Below are positions 44,119 through 53,232 of a stretch of 64,000 nucleotides of DNA, one piece after another; the stretch's first letter is position 1; each line of letters starts with the position of its first letter. Under the pieces are notes generated by a model that worked only from the letters and a program-made list of their open reading frames with translations, did no database searches and had not been told where the DNA came from. The stretch spans positions 19,929-83,928 of the forward strand of contig SIAD01000007.1 in NCBI GenBank assembly GCA_009691915.1, in the 5' to 3' direction. The translations under genes were made by a program, and so were the position numbers. Source of the stretch: Phycisphaerales bacterium (lineage in GTDB: Bacteria; Planctomycetota; Phycisphaerae; Phycisphaerales; SM1A02).

Positions 44119-45596
44119 GACTGTTCCTTGCCTCCTGCTGCCTCGGCAACTTCCCGATCAACTGCGCCGTCATCCCAGCCGCCACCGAGCGCGCGGTAGA
44201 GGCTCACGAACCCGGACGCGACCGCTCCCTGACTCTTGGCGAGATCGCTCTGCATCTCAAGGAGGCTGTTCTGGATCGATGTCAGGCGATCAAGGGTGAT
44301 CGTACCCGCCTGATATTGCTGCTCGGCGAGCTTGAAGGTGCTCCCCGCGCTGGCGACCGCCTGCGTGTAGTACTCGACTGATCGCTTCTCCTGCACCAGC
44401 GTGCTGATCGAGGTCTCGACATCGCGCACCGCGTTGAGAACCGTATCGCGGTACACCGCGAGCGCGACCTGTGCCTGCCCCTTGGACTGCGCGATCAGAC
44501 TGTCGACATACCCGCCCTGGAAGATCAGCCACGAGATGCTGGGACCAAAGCCGTAGGCCGTCGTCCCGGAGTTTCCAATGCTGCCGAATTGGTTGGCCGC
44601 GAGGTAAAAGTTGCCTGAGAGGGAGAACACCGGAAAGTTGAGTGCTTCGTTGGCCCCGATGTTGGCCACCGCGGCCGCGACGAGGCGTTCGCTGCTGCGC
44701 ACATCTGGTCGTCGGCGCAGGAGGTCGGCGGGAATCCCGACTCCCACCGCATCAGGCGCCACGGGAAGCGGGGCGGTCGGCCCGAGCAGCGTCATCATCG
44801 GCTGAGGGGTTGTGCCACAGAGTTGAGCGATCGAGAAGATCGACGCCGCGAGGTCTGACTCGACTTGCGGAATCGACGCCTCGATTTCATCGAGATCCAT
44901 CTGAGCTTCGTTTAGTTCCAGAAGCGAGGCCGTTCCCGCGTCGTACTTGGCCCGAGTCTGGTCTAGGATCGTGCGGTAGTTGGCGATCCCGGTCGTCAGA
45001 ATTGCGAGTTGGAGTTGCAGAGTTCGGACCTTCATGTAGGTCGTTCCAACCTGCGCGCGCACTGACACTAGGGCATCGCGCAGATCTTCGACCGAGGCCT
45101 GCAGGCTGGCCGTCGAGGACTCGACTGTGCGGGCGATGCGCCCCCATACATCGATCTCCCAATTGGACATGGCGACGCCAGCCGCCCAGACGCTGTATGG
45201 GCTCGACTCAACTCCGGCCGACGGGACCAAGCTGACATTTGTCTCATTGCGCGAGTACGCGAATCCAGCGCGTAGCTTCGGCCAGTATTGGCTCTCCGTG
45301 ACCCCCAGAATCGCCAGTCCGATCCGCACATTCGCCAAGGTCTTCTCGATGGTCGCATTGGACTGCTCCGCCTGGGCGATCAACTGGTCGAGAATCGGAT
45401 CCTTGAAGTCCTTCCACCACTCGTTGAGATCGGGCGGCTCGCTGGTGACAGGACCCTTCGCCGCCTGGCTCCATGTGGCGGTTGGGAGTTCCTGCGGGGG
45501 CTCGTAATTGGGGCCGACCTTGCATCCGGTCACTGCGAGCGCCGCGGCTGCGAGTGTGAGAGTCGCGGCACGCTGCTTGGTGAAGGTCGCAACCAT
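44115..45596 (-). CDS. Outer-membrane efflux factor (OprM/NodT family lipoprotein)
   Basis: 493 aa from the ATG at 45596; an in-frame GTG at 45617 is an alternative. Signal with lipobox VTGC (TLTLAAAALAVTGC), then KVGPNYEPPQ, the usual NodT-family start. Two tandem TolC-like domains carry the conserved Ala/Gln/Asn helices (for example LLELNEAQMDLDEIEA, QYQAGTITLDRLTSIQNSLL). It forms the trimeric channel across the outer membrane for the RND pump. Presence argues for a true outer membrane in this organism. Confidence 0.92.
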   Translation of the reverse strand: MVATFTKQRAATLTLAAAALAVTGCKVGPNYEPPQELPTATWSQAAKGPVTSEPPDLNEWWKDFKDPILDQLIAQAEQSNATIEKTLANVRIGLAILGVTESQYWPKLRAGFAYSRNETNVSLVPSAGVESSPYSVWAAGVAMSNWEIDVWGRIARTVESSTASLQASVEDLRDALVSVRAQVGTTYMKVRTLQLQLAILTTGIANYRTILDQTRAKYDAGTASLLELNEAQMDLDEIEASIPQVESDLAASIFSIAQLCGTTPQPMMTLLGPTAPLPVAPDAVGVGIPADLLRRRPDVRSSERLVAAAVANIGANEALNFPVFSLSGNFYLAANQFGSIGNSGTTAYGFGPSISWLIFQGGYVDSLIAQSKGQAQVALAVYRDTVLNAVRDVETSISTLVQEKRSVEYYTQAVASAGSTFKLAEQQYQAGTITLDRLTSIQNSLLEMQSDLAKSQGAVASGFVSLYRALGGGWDDGAVDREVAEAAGGKEQS

Positions 45597-45632
45597 TTGC
45601 GAGACGAGTGTAGTCACCGACCTGTCAGCGCG

Positions 45633-46247
45633 TTACTTCGCCTGGCAGCTGACCGCAATTCGATTGGCCCAGTCCGTGAACGACTTCTCGAGGCTTCCCC
45701 AGACCGAAAGCTTCTCGGTTGAGAATCGGCTCGTCGTCTGAACTTCGGCAAATTCAAGCAGGACGGTTCCGTCGCCGCCGTCAAGGACTTCGATCGCGAC
45801 CTCGCCGAAGCCGTATCCCGTGCCGCCGATCTGTGTTTGCGGTGCGAGATTCCGCGCGGGCGAGTTGGGAGCAAGCTTCACAATCTGCGCCCGCACGACC
45901 AGTGTCCCCGCGCCCGAACCCTGAGCGGCTTGGTAGCGCGCGGACATGGCCCCGGCAAGTGCGGCCCGAAACTTCGACGCCAGATTAGGGAGGTCAGACT
46001 CGTTTCCCCAGACGCCGCTGCCGAGCGCGTCGGGCGCAAAGACCACGGGGGCAACATAGACGGTCTTGTACTTCGACCAGTCGATGTCGGCGGCGGCGTA
46101 GTTCCACGAGCCATCGCCGGCCTTCTTCATGAGCTCGGGCTGCGAGAGGAATCCGACCGGCGCGGCGGTGATCGCATGGTGGGAACAGCTGACGGCCGAG
46201 ATGACGAGCGCGGATGCAAGTAGGACGGGGGCGATATTGATGTGCAT
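45633..46247 (-). CDS. DUF3313-like lipoprotein
   Basis: 204 aa. Signal peptide MHINIAPVLLASALVISAVSC with Cys at 21, then a domain with DWSKYKTVYVAPVVF and the C-terminal ESLEK-like block (LGSLEKSFTDWANRI seen as WGSLEKSFTDWANRIA) that resembles DUF3313. It is the first gene of the efflux operon. Its role is unknown; similar lipoproteins accompany envelope pumps. An excellent promoter lies immediately upstream. Confidence 0.7.
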   Translation of the reverse strand: MHINIAPVLLASALVISAVSCSHHAITAAPVGFLSQPELMKKAGDGSWNYAAADIDWSKYKTVYVAPVVFAPDALGSGVWGNESDLPNLASKFRAALAGAMSARYQAAQGSGAGTLVVRAQIVKLAPNSPARNLAPQTQIGGTGYGFGEVAIEVLDGGDGTVLLEFAEVQTTSRFSTEKLSVWGSLEKSFTDWANRIAVSCQAK

Positions 46248-46253
46248 CGCGTA

Positions 46254-46282
46254 ATTATCCTCACGCGAGCCCTCTGCGTCAA
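46254..46282 (-). promoter_or_regulatory. Promoter of the RND efflux operon
   Basis: Minus strand: -35 TTGACG (46277-46282), 17-nt spacer, -10 GATAAT (46254-46259). This is the best consensus promoter in the window. Only 6 nt separate it from the ATG at 46247, again predicting a leaderless mRNA. Confidence 0.65.
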
Positions 46283-46309
46283 TCGACCCGCCCTCTAGAC
46301 TGCGCCACC

Positions 46310-47191
46310 ATGTCGTCGCGCGAAGTCACGATCGGGCTCCTCCAGCATGCCTCACCGCTGGCGGCCTCGAAGAAGGACATCCTCGAACGAGTGGCAACGC
46401 TTGCGCGTGAAGCGGCTGCGAAGGGGGCCCAGATCATTGCGACGCAGGAGCTCTTTGTCTCGCACTACTTTTGCCAGCGCGAAGACTCCTCGCTCATGGA
46501 TCTCGCCGAGGCAGTCCCCGATGGCCCGACCTGCGCGTTCATGCGCTCGTTGGCCCGCGACCTCAAGGTCGAGATCACCGCGAGCCTCTATGAACGGCGG
46601 ACAGCTGGGGTCTACCACAACACAAGCGTCTACATCGACGCGGCCGGGGAGATCATCGGCAAGTACCGCAAGATGCACATTCCCGACGACCCGCGGTTCA
46701 GCGAAAAGTTCTATTTCACACCAGGCGATCTCTCCTGGCAGGCCGTGAAGGGCGCGCGGGCGAACTGCGGGATGCTTGTCTGCTGGGATCAGTGGTATCC
46801 CGAGGCCGCGCGGCTGACGGCCCTCTCGGGAGCGGAAATCATTTTCTATCCGACGGCCATCGGATGGTGGCATGGAGAGACCGCAGAAGACAAGCAGGTT
46901 CAGCGCGACGCGTGGATCACGATGCACAAGGCGCACGCGATCGCCAACGGCTGCTTCGTTGCGGCGATCAACCGGATTGGTACCGAGGCGGAACTCAAGT
47001 TCTGGGGAACAAGTCTGGTGTGCGACCCGGCGGGGCGGGTGATCGCGGAGGCTTCTGTTGACGAGCCGACGGTCCTGATGGCCCAGTGCAACCTCTCCAT
47101 GATCGAGGAGCAGCGGCGCGGTTGGCCCTTCCTGCGGGATCGTCGGATCGACGCCTACGGCGGGCTCTCCCGGCGTGTGGTGGACGCATGA
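46310..47191 (+). CDS. aguB: N-carbamoylputrescine amidase
   Basis: 293 aa nitrilase-superfamily enzyme with the triad E47 (ATQELFVSHYF), K121 (KYRKMHIPDDP) and C158 (CGMLVCWDQWYPEAARL). The GWWHGETAEDKQVQRDAW segment is the AguB-type substrate region. It hydrolyses N-carbamoylputrescine to putrescine, CO2 and ammonia. The stop overlaps the aguA start (ATGA), so the two steps are coupled. A TAGACT box lies 8 nt upstream of the start. Confidence 0.92.
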   Translation: MSSREVTIGLLQHASPLAASKKDILERVATLAREAAAKGAQIIATQELFVSHYFCQREDSSLMDLAEAVPDGPTCAFMRSLARDLKVEITASLYERRTAGVYHNTSVYIDAAGEIIGKYRKMHIPDDPRFSEKFYFTPGDLSWQAVKGARANCGMLVCWDQWYPEAARLTALSGAEIIFYPTAIGWWHGETAEDKQVQRDAWITMHKAHAIANGCFVAAINRIGTEAELKFWGTSLVCDPAGRVIAEASVDEPTVLMAQCNLSMIEEQRRGWPFLRDRRIDAYGGLSRRVVDA

Positions 47192-48228
47192 CCAGCACGC
47201 GAGGGCCTGGGGCCGATCATGAGCGCGCGCCGCTGCGTCTGACTGGCTCTGCGGCGAAGCAGGGATTTCGGATGCCAGCAGAGTGGGATCGACAGTCGTG
47301 CGTGTGGCTGGTGAGGCCACACAACGAGGAAACCTGGCCCAACTGCCTTTCCGAGGCGCAGCGTGAGTGGGATTCGTGGCGCACGAAGCTCGCCGCGGTC
47401 ATCGAGGTGCGCGATGTCTGGGAGCTGGGCATTCCCACCAACGACAGCTGGATCCGGGACTTCGGTCCGATCTTCGTGAAGCATCCGACGCGCGGCGTGG
47501 CCGGCCACTCATTTCGGTTCAATGGGTGGGGAGACAAGTACGAAGTGCGATCTCTTGACGATGCCGTCCCCGACGCCATCGCGAGACGGTGGGGAATACC
47601 CATGTGGCATCATGAGTTTGTCCTCGAAGGCGGATCGATTGAAGTGAACGGCTCTGGCACAGTGCTGACGACGAACCAGTGCCTCAAAGGAGCGAACAGG
47701 AATCCCGAGGCGGGGGTTGCGAAGATCGAGCAGACGCTTCAGGAAGCGCTGGGTGTCACGAACATTGTCTGGCTGCCTGGAGGCATCAGGGGTGATGACA
47801 CCGACGGCCACATCGACGACCTCGCGCGTTGGGTGGCACGCGACACGGTCGTGGCGATCCGCGCGCCCAAGGGGCACCCTGATCACGAAGTGCTCGAACG
47901 CAACTTCGAGGCTCTGAGCCTTGCGCGCGACGAACGGGGGGAACCGATCCGGGTCATCGCGCTCTCCGTCCCCGAGCCCATTGAGTACGACTATCCCGCC
48001 GACAGATTCGGCCCCGGCGGGCGCACCATGATCCCGGCGAGCCACGCCAACTTCCTGCTCTGCAATGGCACAGCGTTCGTGCCGGTGTTCGGGGGGACGA
48101 GCGACGAACCCGCGCTTGATGTGCTTCGAGGCGCGCTGCCGGGATGGACCCTTCAGCCGGTCATGGCGCGCTCTCTTGTCGTGGGCCTCGGCAGTTTGCA
48201 CTGTCTTAGCTGCCACCAGCCCGCCTAG
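47188..48228 (+). CDS. aguA: Agmatine deiminase
   Basis: 346 aa from the ATG at 47188 overlapping the aguB stop. Guanidine-modifying (PAD/ADI) fold signatures: FRMPAEWDRQSCVWLVRPHN, IPTNDSWIRDFGPIFV, WGIPMWHHEFVLEGGSIEVN, DDTDGHIDDLARWV. The nucleophilic Cys is C339 in GLGSLHCLSCHQP. It deiminates agmatine to N-carbamoylputrescine, the substrate of AguB. An agmatine-forming arginine decarboxylase is not in the window. Confidence 0.93.
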   Translation: MTSTRGPGADHERAPLRLTGSAAKQGFRMPAEWDRQSCVWLVRPHNEETWPNCLSEAQREWDSWRTKLAAVIEVRDVWELGIPTNDSWIRDFGPIFVKHPTRGVAGHSFRFNGWGDKYEVRSLDDAVPDAIARRWGIPMWHHEFVLEGGSIEVNGSGTVLTTNQCLKGANRNPEAGVAKIEQTLQEALGVTNIVWLPGGIRGDDTDGHIDDLARWVARDTVVAIRAPKGHPDHEVLERNFEALSLARDERGEPIRVIALSVPEPIEYDYPADRFGPGGRTMIPASHANFLLCNGTAFVPVFGGTSDEPALDVLRGALPGWTLQPVMARSLVVGLGSLHCLSCHQPA

Positions 48229-48243
48229 GGCACCGCGAGGAAT

Positions 48244-49026
48244 CTATCGGGGCTTGAACATCCGAAAGAGCCGCGTGAGTGGGTCGTAGAACTCATCGAC
48301 AACCCGTTCCTTCATGGGGATGATCGCGTTGTCCGTGATCCCGATGTGTTCGGGGCAGACTTTCGTGCAGCACTTGCCGATGTTGCAGTACCCGATGCCA
48401 TCGTGATGCTTGAGGTCGGCCACGCGGCTCTCGGTGTCCAGCGGATTCATCTCCAGCATGGCGGTGTACATCAGAAGCCGTGGCCCGATGAACTCGTCGT
48501 GCTTGTGGTGATCCCGCAGCACATGGCAGACATCCTGACAAAGGAAGCACTCGATGCACTTTCGGAACTCCTGCACTCGGTCCACATCGATCTGGTACAT
48601 GGTCCAGGAGCCGTCGGCATTGTCCGGCTTCCGCGGCTTGAACGGCTTGATCTTCTTCTTGGCTCGGAAGTTCCAGCTGACATCGGTGACGAGGTCGCGG
48701 ATCGAGGGGAAGGAGCGCATCGGCTCGACCCTCACAGGCTCGCCTTGCGGGAGCGTGTCCATCCGCGTCATGCACATCAGCTTGGGATTCCCATTGATTT
48801 CTGCTGAGCAGGATCCACACTTTCCCGCCTTGCAGTTCCAGCGCACGGCGAGATCGTTGGCCTGATCGGCCTGGATTCGGTGGATGCAATCAAGCACCAC
48901 CATTCCGTCAGTGACTTCCACTGAGTACGACTTGAACTCGCCGCCCTGCGAGTCTCCGCGCCAGACCTTGAACTCGACCGTGCGCGTCGCGTGGACCGTC
49001 GAGGGTGGAGTGTGAGTCGTGGGCAT
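48244..49026 (-). CDS. sdhB: Succinate dehydrogenase/fumarate reductase iron-sulfur subunit
   Basis: 260 aa. The [2Fe-2S] site is CKAGKCGSCSAEINGNPKLMC-like (Cys spacing of the plant-type ferredoxin domain), and the [3Fe-4S]/[4Fe-4S] sites are CIECFLCQDVCH and CCTKVCPEHIG. It passes electrons between the flavoprotein and the membrane subunit at the cytoplasmic face. Gene order sdhC-sdhA-sdhB and the absence of a separate SdhD match actinobacterial/deltaproteobacterial types. It is last in the leftward cluster. Confidence 0.93.
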   Translation of the reverse strand: MPTTHTPPSTVHATRTVEFKVWRGDSQGGEFKSYSVEVTDGMVVLDCIHRIQADQANDLAVRWNCKAGKCGSCSAEINGNPKLMCMTRMDTLPQGEPVRVEPMRSFPSIRDLVTDVSWNFRAKKKIKPFKPRKPDNADGSWTMYQIDVDRVQEFRKCIECFLCQDVCHVLRDHHKHDEFIGPRLLMYTAMLEMNPLDTESRVADLKHHDGIGYCNIGKCCTKVCPEHIGITDNAIIPMKERVVDEFYDPLTRLFRMFKPR

Positions 49027-49045
49027 GGTGCGTGGCGTCCGGCCT

Positions 49046-50866
49046 CTACTTCATCATTTCGATGATCGCGGCGAGGTCCGGCCTCGTCGGTACCAGTGGT
49101 CGACGACGAACTTCCATCGAACCGTCCGCAGTCTTCCTGGCAATGAGATTGAAGGTGGCGCACTCCGCCGACTTCTGGGGATAGTCCTCGCGGAACTGGG
49201 CTCCTCGGCTCTCCCTGCGTTCAAGCGCGCAGCGGGTGATCGCCTCCGAGATCGTCAACATGCAGCCGACATCTAGTGCCGTGTGCCATCCCGGGTTGTA
49301 CTCGCGGTGGCCGCAGACCGAGACCCTCGCACATCGTTCGCGCAGTTGACCGATCCGCACGAGCGCCTGCTCCATCTCGTCCTTGGTACGCACGATTCCC
49401 ACCAGGTCCTGCATGACATCCTGAAGGGCATACTGAATGGCGAATGGGCCTTCGCTGCCGCTGCGTTCAAAAGGAGCCTCGATGGCACGGGTGTGCGCCT
49501 CAACCTCGGCTGGATCGACCTCGACGGCGGTATGAGCCTGAGCAAATTTCGCTGCATGTTCGCCTGCGAGTTTTCCGAAGACGACGAGGTCGGAGAGCGA
49601 ATTGCCGCCGAGTCGATTGGCCCCGTGAAGTCCCGCCGCCACCTCGCCTGCCGCAAACAACCCGGGCACGGTTGACTCCTGCGTGTTCCCGTCCACGGCT
49701 ACACCACCCATCGCATAGTGCGTCGTCGGGCCGACCTCCATGCGCTCGTTAGTAATGTCGACCCCTGCCAGCTGCCTGAACTGGTGATACATGCTCGGGA
49801 GCTTGCGCTTGATGTGCTCCGATGCATTTGGGATCTTTTCCTTGATCCATGCGATGTCGAGGTAGACCCCGCCGTGCGGAGACCCGCGGCCCGCCTTCAC
49901 TTCGCGGTTGATGCAGCGGGCGACATGGTCACGCGTCAGGAGTTCCGGCGGCCGCAGCGCGTTCTTGTCGCCGCAGACATAACGCCAACCCTCTTCCTCG
50001 GTGGTAGCGACCTGCGCTCGGTACGCCTCGGGAACATCATCGAACATGAACCGCTTCCCCTCACTGTTGCGAAGGACGCCCCCTTCGCCTCGCACTCCCT
50101 CGGTGACGAGGATCCCGCGCACGCTCGGTGGCCAGACCATGCCGGTGGGGTGAAACTGGACGAATTCCATGTCGAGCAGGTCCGCCCCCGCGTGGTACGC
50201 GAGCGATTGGCCGTCGCCGGTTCCCTCCCAACTGTTACTCGTGATACGAAAGGCCTTGCCCAGACCGCCAGTTGCCAGAATCACTGCCTTCGCCTTCCAC
50301 ACATGGAGCCGTCCGCGGTCGCGGTCATAGCCGAATACGCCGGCAATGCGCCCGCCAGACTTGAGGAGCGTGACCACCGTCATCTCCATGAAGACTTCGA
50401 GACCCTGATGAATCCCATGGTCCTGCAGCGTCCTAATGAGTTCGAGTCCAGTGCGGTCACCGACATGCGCGAGTCTCGGATAGCGATGACCGCCGAAGTT
50501 GCGCTGCAGGATCTTGCCATCCTTGGTCCTGTCGAACACGGCTCCCCAGCCCTCGAGTTCGCGCACGCGCGCAGGGGCGTCCTTGGCATGGCGCTCGGCC
50601 ATGGTCGAGTTGTTCAGGTACTGCCCGCCTCGCATCGTGTCGGCGAAGTGAACCTCCCAGGTGTCACGGTCGTCGACATTCCCCATGGCTGCGGCCATGC
50701 CCCCTTCGGCCATGACGGTGTGAGCCTTCCCTAGGAGCGACTTGCAGATCACACCGACCGTGACTCCCGCAGCGGAGGCTTCGATGGCCGCGCGCAACCC
50801 CGCCCCGCCCGCCCCGATCACGATGACATCATGTTCATGAATGGTGCATCGGTCGAGGCTGCTCAC
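49046..50866 (-). CDS. sdhA: Succinate dehydrogenase/fumarate reductase flavoprotein subunit
   Basis: 606 aa from a GTG at 50866 that overlaps the sdhC stop (GTGA). FAD-binding VIVIGAGGAGLRAAIEASAAG-type Rossmann start; the active-site blocks FHPTGMVWPPSVRG and VRGEGGVLRN and the HYAMGG/NRLGGNSLSDL region are conserved. The His carrying covalent FAD is in the HTVMAEGGM block. It interconverts succinate and fumarate. Sequence cannot tell the direction used in vivo. Confidence 0.93.
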   Translation of the reverse strand: MSSLDRCTIHEHDVIVIGAGGAGLRAAIEASAAGVTVGVICKSLLGKAHTVMAEGGMAAAMGNVDDRDTWEVHFADTMRGGQYLNNSTMAERHAKDAPARVRELEGWGAVFDRTKDGKILQRNFGGHRYPRLAHVGDRTGLELIRTLQDHGIHQGLEVFMEMTVVTLLKSGGRIAGVFGYDRDRGRLHVWKAKAVILATGGLGKAFRITSNSWEGTGDGQSLAYHAGADLLDMEFVQFHPTGMVWPPSVRGILVTEGVRGEGGVLRNSEGKRFMFDDVPEAYRAQVATTEEEGWRYVCGDKNALRPPELLTRDHVARCINREVKAGRGSPHGGVYLDIAWIKEKIPNASEHIKRKLPSMYHQFRQLAGVDITNERMEVGPTTHYAMGGVAVDGNTQESTVPGLFAAGEVAAGLHGANRLGGNSLSDLVVFGKLAGEHAAKFAQAHTAVEVDPAEVEAHTRAIEAPFERSGSEGPFAIQYALQDVMQDLVGIVRTKDEMEQALVRIGQLRERCARVSVCGHREYNPGWHTALDVGCMLTISEAITRCALERRESRGAQFREDYPQKSAECATFNLIARKTADGSMEVRRRPLVPTRPDLAAIIEMMK

Positions 50867-51717
50867 AGGATTCTCCAGTCGGTCCAAGTTCCGCTGGCAC
50901 AGAGACGCACATAGATGTCGGTGAAGCCCACGAAGAAGAGGCTTATCCATGCGAAGAGCATGTGGCGCGCGTTGAGCCAGGAGACGGCCTTGTACTTGTG
51001 CTGCCGCACGCTGCTACACGAGAGGCAATCGTGTTTTCCGCCGACCAGGTGTCGCAGGCAGTGGCAGCCGAAGGTGTACATGCCGAGAAAAACCGGATTG
51101 AGCACGAGGACGATCGTCCCGACGCTGACCCCGAGGCTTCGCGTTCCATCCGCGTTGAAGTGCCAGAACGACTGATAGGCGTCCCACGATAGGAGACCGA
51201 TGAATGCGATCGCGATGTAAAGGAAGTAGCGGTGGAGGTTCTGGAAGATGAGGGGAAACTTCTGCTCGCCTCGGTAGTTGGCGCCGCGGAACTTTGGCTC
51301 TCCTACTGTGCAGCTGGCGGGATCGGCCCAGAACGCCTTGTAGTACGCCCCTCGGTAGTAGTAGCAGGTGAACCGGAATCCGGCGGGGAATGGCAGGATT
51401 ATGAGCGCGGGCGAGAACAGAAGCCACGCCGGCCACCACAGAGGGGCATCACCAAACCACGCGTGTCCCGAGTGCACTCCCGAGGCGTCCCACAGCACAG
51501 GAGAGTAGAACGGCGAGAGAAGGTCCTGGACCCCAGGCTGCGACGGTCCGCCGATGAAATAGTTGTTCGCCTGAAAGGCAGCCCAGGTCGAGTAGATGAG
51601 GAACGCGCCGAATCCCGCAAGCACGAACAGCGGGGCGATCCACCACCGGTCGGTGCGTGCCGTCTCCAAGAACGCCCGAGTCTGTGGTAGTGAGTATCGG
51701 GTCTGAGACATGGACAC
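50863..51717 (-). CDS. sdhC: Succinate dehydrogenase membrane (cytochrome b-type) subunit
   Basis: 284 aa with about five or six helices: WIAPLFVLAGFGAFLIYSTW, WPAWLLFSPALIILPFP, YFLYIAIAFIGLLSWDAY, GTIVLVLNPVFLGMYTFG and HMLFAWISLFFVGFTDIYVR. His residues in HRYFLYIAIA, GCHCLRHLVGG and ARHMLFAW are candidate haem ligands. The size is that of the long single membrane subunit of Myxococcus/Actinobacteria-type complexes. Coupled to sdhA. Confidence 0.85.
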   Translation of the reverse strand: MSMSQTRYSLPQTRAFLETARTDRWWIAPLFVLAGFGAFLIYSTWAAFQANNYFIGGPSQPGVQDLLSPFYSPVLWDASGVHSGHAWFGDAPLWWPAWLLFSPALIILPFPAGFRFTCYYYRGAYYKAFWADPASCTVGEPKFRGANYRGEQKFPLIFQNLHRYFLYIAIAFIGLLSWDAYQSFWHFNADGTRSLGVSVGTIVLVLNPVFLGMYTFGCHCLRHLVGGKHDCLSCSSVRQHKYKAVSWLNARHMLFAWISLFFVGFTDIYVRLCASGTWTDWRIL

Positions 51718-51768
51718 AGGGTTCCTTCAGCCGACGGCGACGGTCGGTCCGCGACACGCGGATCCCCA

Positions 51769-53214
51769 CTATAGCGAAACGGTTGCCAGCGCAAAGAGTT
51801 CCTTGAAATCGCCCGCTGACTCCATCGACATGATGCACTTCCGCAGGCGACGACACTTCTCGAGGCCGACGACATCGCCCCCCAAGGCATTGAACTTTAC
51901 GGAGATTTCCTCTTCAGTCATGGGGTCGCGCGGGTCGCCCTTGGGAACATCGACACGGGTGGCGAAGGATTCGCCGCTGGTCGTCGTGATCGTGACACGA
52001 CTGGGTTGGAACTTGGGAAAGAGCGCTTCGAACTCCTCGTTGGCGACGACCTTCACCAGATCCATGATGGGGATGAGCGACTTGTCGAGGACCCGCTCTT
52101 CCTTGAACTGCAGCGGCGTCACCATGCCATCGACCAATCCGACCGCCATGCAGTAGGGCAGGGAGTGGTCGGCCGTCTCCTTCGAATCGGGACGGTATTT
52201 GTGCGGGTCACCGAGAATGTCGGCGGCGCGGGCGATCACCTCGACCCTGATTTCCTTGACATCTCTCGCCTGAATCGCGTGGTCCTTCACAGTCTTCAGC
52301 ATCGCGGTCAGGGGCGAATGGCTTAGCGCCTCAATCGGAAAACTCTTCATTCCGCAGTCGACGATGCGGAAGTGGCACTTGGGGCATGTCGGCAGTTCCC
52401 TGGTCAGCAGTGCGGCGTCAAAGGCGGCAGCCTTCCCCTTGTACTGGACATGCCCGAAAACGGCGAAGAGTCCTTCCTTGCCGTCGATGATGTGCTCCGG
52501 ACCCGAGAACCCGTGACGGGCCAGGAGCGCACTCTCCGCCCCCATGCGTCCCGCCCATGGGTCCACCGTGTTCTTCATGTTGGTGAGCTTGCCGGCGGTG
52601 ACCGCGCCGGGAGTGAATGTGCGCGACGCGCTGATGCCCATCGCCGCGACCATTTGTGCAGGAGTGAGACCGAGAACCCGTCCGCAGGCGATCGGCGCCG
52701 CAAACGCGCTCAGGGTCGCATGGTGCCAGCCATATTCGCGCACTCCGGGAAGGCCGAATTCGCACAGGCGCATCTCAATCTCGTAGGCGATGACCGTCGC
52801 CAGTATCAGTTCGCGACCTCCAAGTCCGTAGGCCTCGCAGAGTGCGAGCGGTCCGGCGATCAGGTCGCTCGGGTGACAGGGGTCTGACTTCCAGTAGATG
52901 TCGTTGTAGTCCATCGCCCGGATCATGTGACCGTTGAGGAACGCCGCATCGACGGGGTTGGTCCTGAAGCCGGAGACCAACGCCGTCGCTGTGCCGCTGC
53001 CCGAACCCATCTCGCGATGATGTTTGAGAAGGATGTGGGCGTCGTCCTGCTGGCTGCCGCCCAACGCGCAGCCGATCGAGTCGAACCAGAAGAGTTTGGC
53101 CGACTGGATCGCCGCCGGAGAGAGATCCTCAAAGCGAAGCGCCGCCGCCCACTCGGCGATGTCGTAGGAGATGAGGCGCGTCGTGGAGGCTGGAGGTGCT
53201 GTGGCATGTGCCAT
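51769..53214 (-). CDS. MmgE/PrpD-family protein
   Basis: 481 aa from the ATG at 53214 (GAGGAG upstream). Family blocks: WFDSIGCALGGS, NGHMIRAMDYNDIYW, GWHHATLSAFAAPIACGRVLGL and FRIVDCGMKSFPIEALSHSP. Known members are 2-methylcitrate dehydratase (PrpD) and cis-aconitate decarboxylase. No prpB/prpC homologue is beside it; instead it sits between the isocitrate-type dehydrogenase and sdhCAB, so an aconitate-type substrate is plausible. The reaction is not proven by sequence. Confidence 0.8.
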   Translation of the reverse strand: MAHATAPPASTTRLISYDIAEWAAALRFEDLSPAAIQSAKLFWFDSIGCALGGSQQDDAHILLKHHREMGSGSGTATALVSGFRTNPVDAAFLNGHMIRAMDYNDIYWKSDPCHPSDLIAGPLALCEAYGLGGRELILATVIAYEIEMRLCEFGLPGVREYGWHHATLSAFAAPIACGRVLGLTPAQMVAAMGISASRTFTPGAVTAGKLTNMKNTVDPWAGRMGAESALLARHGFSGPEHIIDGKEGLFAVFGHVQYKGKAAAFDAALLTRELPTCPKCHFRIVDCGMKSFPIEALSHSPLTAMLKTVKDHAIQARDVKEIRVEVIARAADILGDPHKYRPDSKETADHSLPYCMAVGLVDGMVTPLQFKEERVLDKSLIPIMDLVKVVANEEFEALFPKFQPSRVTITTTSGESFATRVDVPKGDPRDPMTEEEISVKFNALGGDVVGLEKCRRLRKCIMSMESAGDFKELFALATVSL

Positions 53215-53232
53215 GGGGATTTCTCCTCGGCC

